The position numbers and the translations under genes are program-made. From positions 17,975,018 through 18,039,017 of the forward strand of contig JAJEKV010000020.1 in NCBI GenBank assembly GCA_021234155.1: 64,000 nucleotides of DNA, given 5' to 3'. The notes under the pieces were generated by a model that did not search any database, was not told where the DNA came from, and saw only the letters and a program-made list of their open reading frames with translations. Shown piece by piece: positions 9,324 through 20,423 of this stretch (within the stretch, counting starts at the first letter, position 1; every line of letters begins with the position of its first letter). Source of the stretch: Isoetes taiwanensis. Lineage: Eukaryota > Streptophyta > Lycopodiopsida > Isoetales > Isoetaceae.

Positions 9324-10504
9324 TATTGACCCCCAACCTGGCTAGAGAGTCAAACACAAAGGGCCAACTTGCATTTTCACTCAAGTTGGGGTTAGAACCT
9401 CCAGATCACTTAAGGTGATCAATCTACACAAAAATTTCTCAAAGAAAACGCTCAATTACAGAGTTATCATACCTTTTCCAATTCTGGAATATGGGTCTCT
9501 TACTCAAATCGATGCAGATCTCATAGGCAGATTGGTTTCCAAGGTCAAATGACTGTGACTTGCTCAGAAAAGTTGTAGGCAATCAAGGGTGAAAATCTTG
9601 ACCAAGTCTGAGTTTTAATTTGTAAGATATTCGATCTCAAAGTTGGGTCAAATTTTGGTCAATGTCAGTCAAAACTACAAACAGAGCTCAGAGTTTTGTA
9701 ACTTGAGTTGTAGGTTGAATTTTGGAGAAATTCCAAAACTAGGATGCAATATAGATCACAAAGGTGAGGGGCATGCCATCAAATCATGATTTGGATCACT
9801 AAAACTATTTTTTTGGCACTGTTTTGTGAATATCAGTCTAAACTTGTATCAGACAGAATGCAAAAAATGGTAACTTGAGTTTGAAATGGGTTTATGTCGA
9901 AATTTTTGTGCACACAGGTGCAAATAAGGTGGGAGATGAAGTGCAGATGGTCATATGCAGGGACAAATGAAGAAATTCTTTACTGTAGAAATGTTTGTGA
10001 TGCAAAAATACTAAAGGATCATGACAGTCAACTTTTTAAATACTTGGCAGTCAATTTTCATTGATATGAAGATAATACAAGGTAAATCAGAATCTCAGGA
10101 TCATAAATCAATCATCAAGATAGCTTAGAAAGTCAACAAATAGTATCAGATCAAGAATATCAGTCCAATTTTCTCAAATCGAACTGCGGAACACTCAGAT
10201 ACTTCATGAACGTCTTCAGATCATGCTCAGCATGTATCAATGTCGAGGTTTGATGCGTCTGGGCCTTCAAAAATCTTCTGTCATTGTTTCCCAGTATATA
10301 TGTTTTTGGTTTAACGGTTCCAGCATATTAGGGCTCAAATTTAGGCTTGATAAGATGCTTAAGGGCGGGAAATACAGAAATAGGTAGGTTTCAGAGCTTA
10401 ATGATTCCATTCCGGCGTGATTCGAGCAGGTTTCCATAATTAGGGTTCTTCGCAGGTATTTTTCCAAGAGTTCCGCGATACGATGGCCGTATTTCTTGGG
10501 GTAT

Positions 10505-12899
10505 TGTTGCCCTGCTATGGCAACATGGCAAGGTGCCATCAAATCTTATTCATATTGCAGAAAAAAGAAGATACTATGTTGAAGAACCAAGTGAAGACAT
10601 TGAACTGGAATCAAGATCACACATTGAGAGGATCTAAGCATCTAGAAGTTTGGAAGACCCCTATGAAGTTTGCAAGCTATGAAAATGGTATTTTTTTCCT
10701 TCATATTGTCATTTCTACTCTATTCCTTCACATTGACCTCATTTCCAACATACCATCACCCTTATTCTTTTTTCTTTTTTCTTTCTCTTTGCATCTCCAC
10801 ACCCTATACCATTATACATCTCACACATAACCTCTTATTCCATAGTTGACCTACCACTACCTAAGGCACAATTTCCAAGAAAGTTATCACACCAAAGAGA
10901 TTGCCTAGCATCAAGTTTTATGTCACTATTCTTCATCACACCATTCCATTATCATGCACTTCACACCAAGTAGCCAAAGCTAAAAGAGCATTTTTGCTAG
11001 CCAAAATACAAAAAAAAAAAGGGAAGGAAAAGCTAAGCACGAATTTGCCTAGTCACCACTTCTAAGTGACATGGCATGATGGCTAGACACACATGTCATC
11101 ACCTACAAAGCTACTTTGGTCCACTCATTTTTTACTATTTCCATATGTCATCCACCAAGTTGCCACCTAAGCGACAAGTGTCCACATCATCACATCACTC
11201 CACACCATTACATCACTCAACATCATTACATCATTCTACACCATCACATCACTTTACATCATCAAATGATGACTAGGCAAGTTTTGACCAAGCCCAAAAA
11301 GTTGGTTAACCATGAGATCAAAATGCTTGGAAAATGAGCCTTTCAGCCTTGTTCTTCCTCCTTGCCACCTCATTCTAACCTATTGCCATCTCACCTCAAG
11401 CTCCACTATACCCAAAAAACCAATGTGCTCTATTCCTTAAGATGAAGCTTTCATGTCATAAAGCACAAAAAAATATGCCCTTTTGACCTTTGAAAATCCA
11501 AAAAAGACCTTGTTTTGACCTAGATATTGAAGACATTGGGAATCGTGCCAAAATAAAAATGATAAAAAAAGGGGGGGTCCTATCTACCCTAATCTAGCCT
11601 ATCTGACGTGTCCCACACATCACTAGCCACCTCATCTCAAGTTCTTGGGGACGTGGCGTGGGGCACGCGTGGACCGTAACACGGGGTGGCTATCCACTTC
11701 ACACGGCACGTAGATTTAGAAATGCTAGCGAGGCTATTCCTTATATACCTGTGTCATTTTTTTCGAGTCAAGCCTGTGGGATAAATATGGAAAACCTCCT
11801 AAGATCTAACTTGCCAAGAACCTGTTTTCTGTTCGATCAAACTGATCAATCATTGCGTTGGCTGACCATTCCTGTCCTGCTATACCCAAAGAAACATCTA
11901 AACCAACCAGAAACGTGGCCAAGGCTCCGAATTTGCCAAGATCCGGCCGGAAACAGAGATTTTAAAAGAGGGTTTTTGTTTGTAAAAGTGTGGCTTTTTT
12001 TTGCGATTTGAAGGCGAAGCACCGAAGAGTGAAGTCGAAATTCATCTTTGAGAGATCCTCCCCGCCTTTAAGAAATCATTCCTGAGGCATATCATGACCA
12101 ATTTGTATCCAAATATTCATGTTTTTAGAGATGTTTTGTCAACTGATCATCTTGATCATTTACATAACATTGAATGTGGTGACTCTGTTTCCAGTTGAAT
12201 GAAAATCTGACCTTGGAAAATATTATTTGCTGCATTTGCATTTTAATTATTTCAAAAAAATAGAAAGAAAAAGACCACATATCTGCATCTTGTTGCATTT
12301 GAGGTTCTGATTGCATTTAGTGCAATTACTCGAAAAGGAAAAGTTGAAAAAGTTAAGAAAAAAGATCAATCACCTAATGTTTCAAAGTCTGTCAAAGTAT
12401 TTCATAGACATTTCATGCTCAGATATGTCTTTCAAATTGCAGACTGATTTTTTCACCTTGTGAATAGCATGCACTTATTGTGCAGGTCCTAGGCTCACTG
12501 TCAGAACTCAGTTGGGTCAAAATTTCATTATTGTTTTCACTTGGCAAAAATTAGTGCACTGTCCAGTCCATTGACTAGATTCTGACCTGGTCAGGAACCA
12601 ATATTCCTCTTCAACTATGGAGATTTTTTGCATAGACTTTCCACAGCACTTTTTACACATGTCATTGCATCATGCTATGCTTATTTGGGCTTAAAATGTC
12701 AAATGCATTGGTTTTTGTGCCTGTTTGAGCAAGACTAGCTTTTTTAGCTTTAGGGAAACCAGTGAAATCTTGTTTTCTGAGGGTTTGAACATAGATATTT
12801 GAGCATAGAGTGATCACCTCAAGTGATCTGGAGGTCCTAGACCAAGACTATTGCTTCTTTGACCTGAGGTTGGTGGTCTAGCCAGGTTTGCCATCAACA
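10505..12899 (+). repeat. Solo LTR of family B
   Basis: Begins TGTTGCC with a terminal hairpin (TGTTGCC / GGCAACA, 7-base loop) and ends CCATCAACA. It is flanked by a perfect 5-base duplication GGTAT (10500-10504 and 12900-12904), and E2 shows the corresponding uninterrupted region. It has no coding region, so it most likely arose by recombination between two LTRs. Near its end, GATCAC / GTGATC with loop CTCAA is followed by TGGAGGTCCTA, the same layout as the other families. TTATATACC (11741) is a TATA candidate, and GACGTGGC near 11650 is ABRE-like. Confidence 0.9.
11186..11272 (+). repeat. CAT/CAC-rich tandem repeat in LTR-B
   Basis: Degenerate units of about 17-18 bases built on ACATCACTCCACACC repeat four to five times. 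They create an apparent His/Ser/Thr-rich frame that is only a reflection of the repeat. No other function is visible. Confidence 0.6.
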
Positions 12900-13670
12900 G
12901 GTATAAACCAAGAATATGCTGTATTTATCAATTTTGGGAAGATAGGCCATGATTCCAAAGATACCCAAAAAATAATTATGAGTTTCTACTCATTTGGGTC
13001 TATGGTAACCCTAATTTCTTGAGGAATATTCTAGATAGGTACCATAAATGGAATATTCCATGGGGAATATTTGAGTGGCATGGGTACTTAAGGTACAATG
13101 GTAAAGAAACAAGGAGGTACAAGAGCTGGTAAAAAATAATTAGGCTAAGGGTATTTGGCAAAGGTGTAATATGGGAAATGAAAATAAGGCAAAGAGACAT
13201 GAAATGGGTAGGACACCTCATGGGGGAAATAAAATGTGTTAAGAAAGGACCTTTGGCATGGAAAAATATGATTTGCAGAAGGTGAGCAAGGAAGAATATA
13301 AGTGTGAAGGAAAATAGCTAGGGGAAATTCAAAAAAGAAGGTGAGAATAAGGTATGGGGGGTAGGCAAAAAAATGGTTTAAGGGATGGAACCAAATACCA
13401 TGGGATCTTCCAAACTCTAACTTCCAATCTTCAAAAGAACATCTTCCAATCTTTTTTAACCCAGCACCTCTTTTGACTAACTTTGACCTCAAATAGAATA
13501 CTTTTCATGGGAGTTGACCTTGAGTATTGGTGTAGATCCTTGAAGATAAATGTTGCTTGACCTTCACATCAATGTTGACTACCAAGTTCTTTTGATTTGA
13601 TCTCTTCAAAAAATAGCTTGACCTAAGTATATGATCCAACAATTAGTATGTTGCCCTTTTGGGGGCAACA

Positions 13671-14548
13671 TCTCGCCAAAACAAGAAAATGGCTGGTCCC
13701 CTCAGCCATAAGGGGTCTTCATACTTGCTCCAAAGTGCCTAAGTGAAAATTATGGTAAAGAGAAGGTGTAAAGTGTAAGTGTTGGTGAAATGGAAGTGAG
13801 TAAGGTGGTGTGAGGATGTAAGTGAATGAAAGAGGTAAGAATGAGTGTGAATATGATAAGGTGGTGGTAGAAATGAGGTGTATGAGATGAGGTGAGTGTG
13901 TAAATGTTGGAATCTCGCCAAAACAAGAAAATGTATGGAAAAAAAGTAGGAATGAGTGTGAATATGATCAAGTGGTGATGGAAATGAAGTGTAAAAGGGT
14001 GAAGTAAATGTGCAAAAGTTGAGATCTCGCCAAAACAAGAAAATGTGTGCCTCCCTGATCCTTAAAAATGCAACTCTGCTATGATGGTGAAGCTGAATTG
14101 CAGAGTGCTTTCTTTTGGGAATGAGAACAAGAAGAAGGAGTTTAAATGGATAGCAGGACCACTTATGGCAGATGAATAAAGATGGAGAAAGGATGCACCT
14201 GTCATGGAAACATACAAACAAGTTAATCTTGATCCTTGCAACTCTGCTATGATGGTGAAGCTGAATTTGCAGAGTGCACATTTAGGGAGATAAAATGAGA
14301 GTACATGGCTGAATGGAGGGCAGGACCACAATGAGACAGATGAATGAAGATGGAAAAAGGGTGCTCCTGCAAATGACACTTGGCAATTAATAAAAATACC
14401 TGTTCTGAAGCTATTTGATAGCTCATCCTTCATACTGGCTAATCTGCAAATATAAACTCAATGAAGACATTAGTTCTAAATTTAAGACAAAGTGAAATCT
14501 AATCCAACCTATTCTAATTTTTAACTTTAATTCTAACTTGTCTAAGTT
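13671..14548 (-). repeat. E1 3' untranslated region (antisense)
   Basis: Collinear with the A1 3' UTR. The LTR-adjacent motif (CTCGCCAAAACAAGAAAA on the plus strand) occurs at 13672, 13913 and 14024. Two repeats with the CTCTGC / GCAGAG stem lie around 14075-14280. No coding is conserved. Confidence 0.8.
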
Positions 14549-15397
14549 CTAGAACATAAAAAGAGACAAACATATATGCTGATCCCAGTACCTTTTCAGG
14601 TGAATAGTGTTGATAGGATTTGGAAGTGGCATCCCTGAAGTTAGTTCCTTTAACCAATAGGAATTGGTACCTGCAGGTTCCAACACCTCATAGGGGCCCT
14701 CCCAAAGGTTTTCAAACTTACCAGCCAAGTCTTCTCTTGATTTATTCCATTTTAGGACTAACTCTCCAGTCTTGAAAGTCCCTTGTATTTTATGAGCAGC
14801 TTTGTATTCTATATTCTTCTAAATGCAGAAGGGTATCCAATCTTTCCTGCAAAGCATACTCAAAAGGCAAACACAACTTATGGGCCAACCTCAGAGATGG
14901 CAGCTCAAGTTCTACTGGAAGCACAGCTTCAATGCCATATACTAAGTTAAAGGGTGTATGGGTGGTTGCTGTTTTAATGGTGACTCTATAAGCCCATAGA
15001 GCGTCCACCAGTTTGACATGCCAGTCCTTTTGATTGTCATCCACTGTTTTCTGCAAAATGCTTTTCAAAACTTTATTAGTAGCTTCTGCTTGACCATTAC
15101 CTTGGGGGTAGTAAGAGGAACTCTTGGTATGCTTGACTTTAAGAATGGTCAATAAGTTAGAAATGACTTCATTCACAAAAGGAGTACCTCTAATAGAATG
15201 TAATTGTAGAGGGATACCAAACCGTGCACAAATATACTCATGTAAGAACTTTGCTGTTGTGATGGCATTAGCTTGTCTTAAAGGAATTGCCTCTGCCCAC
15301 TTGGTAAAATAATCTGTAGCTACAATAATATGCTGATGTTGTCCTGCAGAAGGGGGGTTAATAGGACCAATATAATCTAATCCCCACATTTGGAAAG
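14549..15397 (-). pseudogene. E1 integrase remnant
   Basis: Minus-strand frame from the integrase core (WGLDYIGP) through HS(D)RG-type and GQAEATNK motifs to the C-terminal HLKRYWDQH and a TAG at 14549-14551. HSIRG replaces HSDRG, so the second catalytic Asp is lost. A deletion of about 50 bases near 14810 removes the segment before AAHK and shifts the frame. Everything upstream (Gag to the integrase zinc domain) is missing, joined instead to a Gag start from another element at about 15400-15428. Confidence 0.9.
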
Positions 15398-15428
15398 GTT
15401 AATAGGACCAATATAATCTAATCCCCAC
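15398..15428 (-). other. Filler at the E1/E2 deletion junction
   Basis: A second copy of a 31-base integrase segment (TTAATAGGACCAATATAATC and 11 further bases; the first copy is about 15357-15387) lies between the integrase and the Gag fragment, separated from the first copy by about 10 bases. Templated filler of this kind is typical of end-joining repair. Confidence 0.65.
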
Positions 15429-15675
15429 ACTTGCATCCTTTCTTAAAGCCATAATCTCTGTAGTAATCTTCAAAAATTCTCAGAAATGTATTAGCACTCA
15501 TGCTGGAATCAAAGGTAGGCAATGGAGTAGGCACATTCAATTCAAACTGGTAAGGGAAACTTTGAAGTAATCCAGTTGAAAAACTTGGAGGAAGAGATCT
15601 ATCTCTGCAAGGTTCTGAAACCTCTTGGTCTTCCATTGGTTCTTGCTCTGCTGGAAATTTCTGTTTTGGAGCCAT
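15429..15675 (-). pseudogene. E2 Gag N-terminus
   Basis: Starts MAPKQKFPAEQEP at 15675, 23 bases inside the primer site, and covers about 82 residues up to DYGFKKGCK, where it breaks off at the filler. It differs from A1 by a longer acidic stretch (EPMEDQEVSEPC). The neighbouring LTR at 15719 belongs to it, and the integrase to its left does not. Confidence 0.85.
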
Positions 15676-15697
15676 GAGTTCTCAAGATCCAGGTAGG

Positions 15698-15715
15698 ATC
15701 TCGGTAGGACCTCCA
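15698..15715 (-). other. tRNA-Gln-type primer binding site (E2)
   Basis: The minus strand reads TGGAGGTCCTACCGAGAT, three bases inside the LTR. It differs from the A and D sites at one base (GGTCC versus GGTTC) and fits the common plant tRNA-Gln 3' end GGTAGGACCTCCA (from memory). The LTR-internal copy of this element carries the same change. Confidence 0.78.
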
Positions 15716-15718
15716 AAA

Positions 15719-17622
15719 TGTTGACCCTTAACCTGGCTTCAAAGGTCAACCACAATAAGCCAATTTGAGTATAAACCCAAATTGGGGTTAGGACCTCCAG
15801 ATCACTTAAGGTGATCAGTCTATGGAAGATAAATATATTGGAATAACCAGAAACTCAAAATTCTCATACCTTTCCCATTTCTAGAAAATGGAACCTTGAC
15901 TCAAATTGATGTAGCAGCCGAGAATGAGTTGAATCTTTGGGTCAGATGATTTAGACTAGCACAAAAAAGTTGTGAGAGAATAAAGGTGTAGTCTCTGACC
16001 AAGTCAGATCATTATCCTGAGAGATATTCAAGCTTAAAGTGGAGTCAAAAATTGGTCAATGGCAGTCAAACGATAAAACAGTGATCAGGAAAATGGAACT
16101 AGAGTTTATGATCACTTTTTTGGGAATTTCCAAAGCCAATGTATCACAATACTATCATGGAGTATGGGCATGAAGTCAAATTCTCATTTGAATGCTCGTA
16201 AGTATTTTTTTGCATTAGGATTTTGCAAAATACAGTCAAGAACAGTCAAAACAAAATGCAAATTTTTCTAACTTGAGTTGTGGATGGAATTTTTTGGTCT
16301 TTTCAAAGCATATGGGTCTCAGATGTCTCAAGGATTGATGGCAACTAGACCAAAAGCAATTAAGAACATAAAGGAATTTTCTGTAGTATTTTTTGAAAGG
16401 GAAAATTGTCAAGAATCATATCAGAGAGAATTTCTTCAACTTGGCATCAAATTTTCATTGATATGGAGGTAAATCAATCACAATAATAGTGAATAATGGT
16501 ACTTCAGTACTTCAAATGCAAGAAAATGTCAACTTCAGGTCATCAAATAATTTTAAGAAATAAATTCAACCAAATCTCCTTGGATCTGATCGGGGAGTAC
16601 TCAGAATCTTCACAAATCCTTCAAGTCCTGCTTAGCAATGATCACTGGGAGGTTTGAGCGCTTATGGGCCTTCAAGAAAGTGCTCCTGTCGAATCTTCTG
16701 TATATAGTTTAGTTTTTAATGATTCCTCATTCTTAGCCTTAGTTTATGGGTACATTCAATTCTTAAAGGGCGGGAAGACAAGAATAGGTAGGTTGCAAGG
16801 TCTATGGAATCAAATCCGGCATGATTCGAGCCAGAAACTCGGATTTAGGATTCTCGAGCGTATTTTTCGTGAAAATGGCGCGATACGGTTCCGTATTTTT
16901 AGAGGTATATTTTCAGAATATGCCGTATTTTGGCATTTTTGGATTTTTCGAGCATGGTTTTAAGGGTCTCTTAGAAAAAGGCAAGGAATACTTGGAAATT
17001 TTGGAGACCATGGAACTTTTGCACACTTGAGATGGAATCATAGAATATTCTAGGGCATTTTTAGGTCTTGAGTAAGGACATGCCATGAGGTGCAATGGTA
17101 GGGGAAGGAAGATGAATGATGGTCACAAAGGTGAGGGAATATAGCATGAGAAAAGCTAAAACAATAAGGTCCCATAAGGGTGTGCAAAGAAAAGGAAAAT
17201 ATGGCTAGAGATGAGCAAACTTGGCAAATATGGTAAAGAAGTGGTACAATGGTTAAATAGAAACAAATGGGAATGAGATATGGGCACAGAGGTGGGAAAA
17301 GAGGGATAGAATTAGGATTTGGTACCATATATACAGGAGTCTTCCAAACTTTTACCTTTCAAACTTCAAAAAAGATGCCTTCCAAACTTCATAACCCAGA
17401 TTCTTCTAGAGTATATTCTTGACTAAGCATTTGACCCCAAATAAAGTACCTCTTGTGAAATTTCAACTTGAGCTCTTGTTGACCTGAAGAATGAACATTC
17501 TTTGACCTCCATATCAATGTTGAATACCAAAATCTTCCAAACTTTGACCTAGTCCTTCAAAATGAGTTGACCTAGTTTGAATGCATAGATCACAATTAGC
17601 ATGTTGCCCTTTGGGGGCAACA
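15719..17622 (-). repeat. E2 5' LTR (antisense)
   Basis: Runs from TGTTGACCC to GGGGGCAACA, 1904 bases, and resembles the D LTRs more than A. Hairpin 2 (15760-15785) has stem CCAATTTG / CAAATTGG, where A has C-G in place of the T-A pair. The primer-site-like motif (15789-15799) reads GGACCTCCA on the plus strand. The outer flank is CATTC, which differs from the ATAAC beside E1, so the two LTRs are not a pair from one insertion. Confidence 0.9.
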
Positions 17623-17680
17623 CATTCCTTCTTCTTTACTTTCTTGAGTCATTCCTCCTTCTTTACTGAAGGCATAGGGC

Positions 17681-17821
17681 AATGGAAGTACTGGTTATGT
17701 AGTGCTAAAAAATCGTGGTTTACACAATGAAGCATACTGGTATTGGATTGGTATTGGAGCTCTTCTTGGATTTGTTCACATGTTCAATGTGCTTTTCACA
17801 TTGGCCTTAGCTTATCTCAAT
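17681..17821 (+). pseudogene. Exon of a PDR-type ABCG transporter
   Basis: The frame reads VLKNRGLHNEAYWYWIGIGA followed by LLGFVHMFNVLFTLALAYLN. This is the well-conserved first membrane span of the second transmembrane domain in plant pleiotropic drug resistance (full-size ABCG) transporters, which export compounds at the plasma membrane. A stop precedes it at 17675-17677, and GTATGT follows near 17823 as a possible splice donor. No Walker motifs or other exons are found nearby, and an LTR ends 58 bases upstream. It is either a broken remnant or one exon of a gene with very long introns; a remnant seems likelier. Confidence 0.75.
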
Positions 17822-17822
17822 C

Positions 17823-18304
17823 GTATGTTTACTGCACCTTATAATACTTTTGGTTCATACTTTCACATTTATCCTTAATAGTGGGAATCTCATGGTCATC
17901 GACCACAACATCCATGTATCACATGTGCTCAGGAATGCAAGGCAATAGCGCGGGTTCAAATCCCGCATGGTCTTAGATTGATGCATGATCCAAGCACAAT
18001 CTTCACCCTTTATTTGAGTAAGGGCATGAGGATTGGCTAGAGAAACGTTTGCGACCAAGTTATTTCCAACATATTTCAGCATAGCTCTAAGCCTTCTAGC
18101 ATAGGGTCAAAATATGGTCCAAAAGTTAGTTGCCTAGCTGGGAATTTGTGACCATTAGGACATTATATAGTTTGCCCAATTCGTTTCGTATTGGGAAAGG
18201 GTATTTTGGCAATGGTATTGTATAGAAAAAGGTATATTTAGCCAACTTTGAGGAGCTTAATTGGCTTAAGGAATGAATTTCTAATTTTGGTTGGGTTCCT
18301 TTGA
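17823..18304. other. No gene seen; tRNA T-arm-like motif
   Basis: GCGGGTTCAAATCCCGC near 17951-17967 is a perfect T-arm with a B-box (GGTTCAAATCC). No A-box, anticodon stem or acceptor pairing is found around it, so it may be a relic of a tRNA or tRNA-derived SINE. Nothing else is recognisable. Confidence 0.35.
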
Positions 18305-18496
18305 AAAAATATTCATGTGTCTCAAAGGTTCGAATTTGGAAAACATGTGAAGGCTGGTGGACAGCGGGCAGCAGCGCAGCCGCGGGCTGTGGATATGCCA
18401 GATATGCTGGTTGGAAGCGAACCTGCAATTCTCTCATATGGATTTCAGAATGGGCACATGCCTGTGCCATTGCCTTTGAAAGCTTTGCAGGGTTGA
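18305..18496 (+). CDS. Exon-like open frame, unidentified
   Basis: 63 codons between two stops, with ordinary-looking residue composition (for example PDMLVGSEPAILSYGF and GHMPVPLPLKALQG before TGA). It could be the 3' coding exon of a host gene. No domain is recognised, and the frame is short enough to be chance. Confidence 0.2.
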   Translation, partial: KNIHVSQRFEFGKHVKAGGQRAAAQPRAVDMPDMLVGSEPAILSYGFQNGHMPVPLPLKALQG

Positions 18497-18672
18497 TTAC
18501 TTTCGGAAAATGGAAGATTTGAAAGAAATGATGACGGAATCCATTTGTTATACTTATGAAGCCGACCCCTGAAGCCTTGAGGCCGACCTGCAGCTTCGAT
18601 AACCCCAGCCTCTTCCTACAGGTTGTTTGCCAGAAGCATCAGGCCGGTAGGTCTTCTAATTCAGATGCAGTC

Positions 18673-18955
18673 TGTTGGTTTGGGTGCATATTCACATGGG
18701 GGGTTACTCCGGGCAACGAGAGCTGTCAGATGGGCATATTTGCCCTTTATTCCAAGATCTGGACCGTACATAGCGATCCTCGTTTGTGGGGTATGCATGT
18801 ACAAGTTTTTATATACTGTATATTAAAGTTTGCAAAATACTATAAGGTTTGAGAGAATGTACTCAATGGTGTTAATTTTGTACATGTATTGTAAATTTTT
18901 TGGGGCTCTCGCTGCCCTACGTAACCCCCCGTGTGAATATGCACCCAAGCCAAAG
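18673..18955. repeat. Inverted-repeat (MITE-like) element
   Basis: About 50 bases at 18675-18723 (starting TTGGTTTGGGTGCATATTCA) match the reverse complement of 18903-18954 with only a few differences, around a core of about 180 bases. The arms include GGGGGGTTAC and CGAGAGC. This suits a non-autonomous DNA transposon or a hairpin transcript. No clear target duplication was found, so the exact ends are uncertain. Confidence 0.6.
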
Positions 18956-20423
18956 GGGGTTTAAGGGGGATTTTAATTTAAATGTGTCAAATGCAATGGT
19001 TTATGTTAGTAATGTTAATCGTAGTTGTGTGTTGATTGTTATATTAAAAAATTTTTTGGGCCCTACGGGCACTAACTAAAGCAAACATAGGTAAACTTTA
19101 TGGGCTAATTAGCCTGTTTATATAAGTGTGTAAGTGCCAAGAAATATACACTATAGAGGTTGTTTATGTAAGTACATAAGTGCCACACCATAGTAAACAC
19201 TGCCATACCATCAGTTACATGAGAATCTTAACGCACAAGTTAAAACATTATAGAATAATATTACATTATTTATGGTAAAACATGTTATCGGACCTGTTGA
19301 TCTAGATAAAACTATTTATCAACAATGTAAAAAAATTCCATACAATGTACAAATGTAAGGACATCAAATTGTTCCGCGTGAGTAGTAGACATTAGTTCAA
19401 TTTCATGTAGCCAGCTGGTATGGTACAAACTTGGAGGAGGGCACTGCTCATCAGCAATGTAAAAAATTTCCACACCAACAATCAGAAAACAAGTCCAAGA
19501 ACGTCAATGCTTCACACGATAAGCAGATAATACCAGCTTGTAGGCTTGATATCCTTATCCTTCCATGATCTGTAAGTGCAACTCCTAAATTTATTAAGCT
19601 AAATGAACGACAACTCTAAGATATGTATGCTAAATGGAACTGCAAAAGGCTTTCTGGCAACAAACTAGATGATACAGGATCACATAATTGATTTCCAAAT
19701 CAAATTTCCATCAGTATAGCATGAGCGTAAAAACTGTGAAGTAAAATGCTTCATAAAGAAACCTAACAAAGAAGACGCTGCATTGGGAGCACAAAATTTC
19801 ATCCCAGTTCCAGGCTTAGAAACCAAAAAGGAAACTCAAAATCTCTAATCTAACTTCCTGCTAGCTATATGGGCTTAGCCGGATCTTGCTTCACTAGCAC
19901 AAGGCAACGTGCTTAACCAGCAGCAGAGGGGCCCATAGATTACCTCCCCAGGAGCACAAAGCAAAGTCATAATCAACGAATTGAAAGTACTGCAATTATT
20001 TTCTCAGGAACTAGAAACATCATTGGACCTGATATCTTTGGGAGTTCAAGGTAAACCAGAAAGGTATGCTCCCCCATAAGATAGTTATGACCTGTCAACA
20101 TCAAGACAACTCCTTTCTCAAACTGAATCTTATTTTCCTATCATAATCTACAGACTTTTTTCACAAATAGAAAAACGAAATTACATCTTGTTCTTTTTTC
20201 ATAACTAGTAACGAATCAAACCTGTTTGAGAATGCCCAAATATTTTGCTCCAGATTCTAAATTCTTGCCCATTCTAGGGTAGCTATGAAAATGACAATAA
20301 AAAGAGCAAATTTATCTTCTAAAGCCATCCCCCTGGATCAAACTTTCGGATGCCTCTCCTCAACCCCAACAAAACCCATCTCAAATACGGCTATCGTAAA
20401 GGAGGGAATTAAAGAAGACTTAC
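18956..20423. other. No gene recognised
   Basis: AT-rich sequence. Similar short phrases recur: ATAAGTG(T/C)...TAAGTGCCA (about 19120-19185) and CA(A/G)CAATGTAAAAAA (19320 and 19456). On the minus strand, 20236-20287 could be a small exon (MGKNLESGAKYLGILKQ before GTTTGA), but this is weak. Confidence 0.3.

Larger units (their letters stand above)
9324..13670 (-). repeat. E1 3' LTR (antisense), interrupted by a solo LTR
   Basis: Starts TATTGACCCCCAACC (terminal TG mutated to TA) and ends GGGGGCAACA at 13670, the reverse of the LTR ends of family A. Removing the 10505-12904 insertion leaves about 1947 bases. U5 and R resemble family A, while the U3 half resembles E2 and D. Hairpin 1, the primer-site-like motif and the terminal hairpin are present. 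The flank at 9319-9323 is ATAAC, which is host RT sequence; the other end of this element has been lost. Confidence 0.88.

Noticed and set aside
11188-11270. Regularly spaced repeats considered as a CRISPR-like array.
   Set aside because: Units are contiguous and degenerate with no spacers, and the genome is a plant.
13739-14433. Minus-strand frames as an additional open reading frame of E1.
   Set aside because: They are the same repeat-rich 3' UTR; codons change without regard to the frame between copies.
17940-17970. Possible tRNA gene (T-arm with B-box).
   Set aside because: No A-box, anticodon stem or matching acceptor strands within 90 bases.
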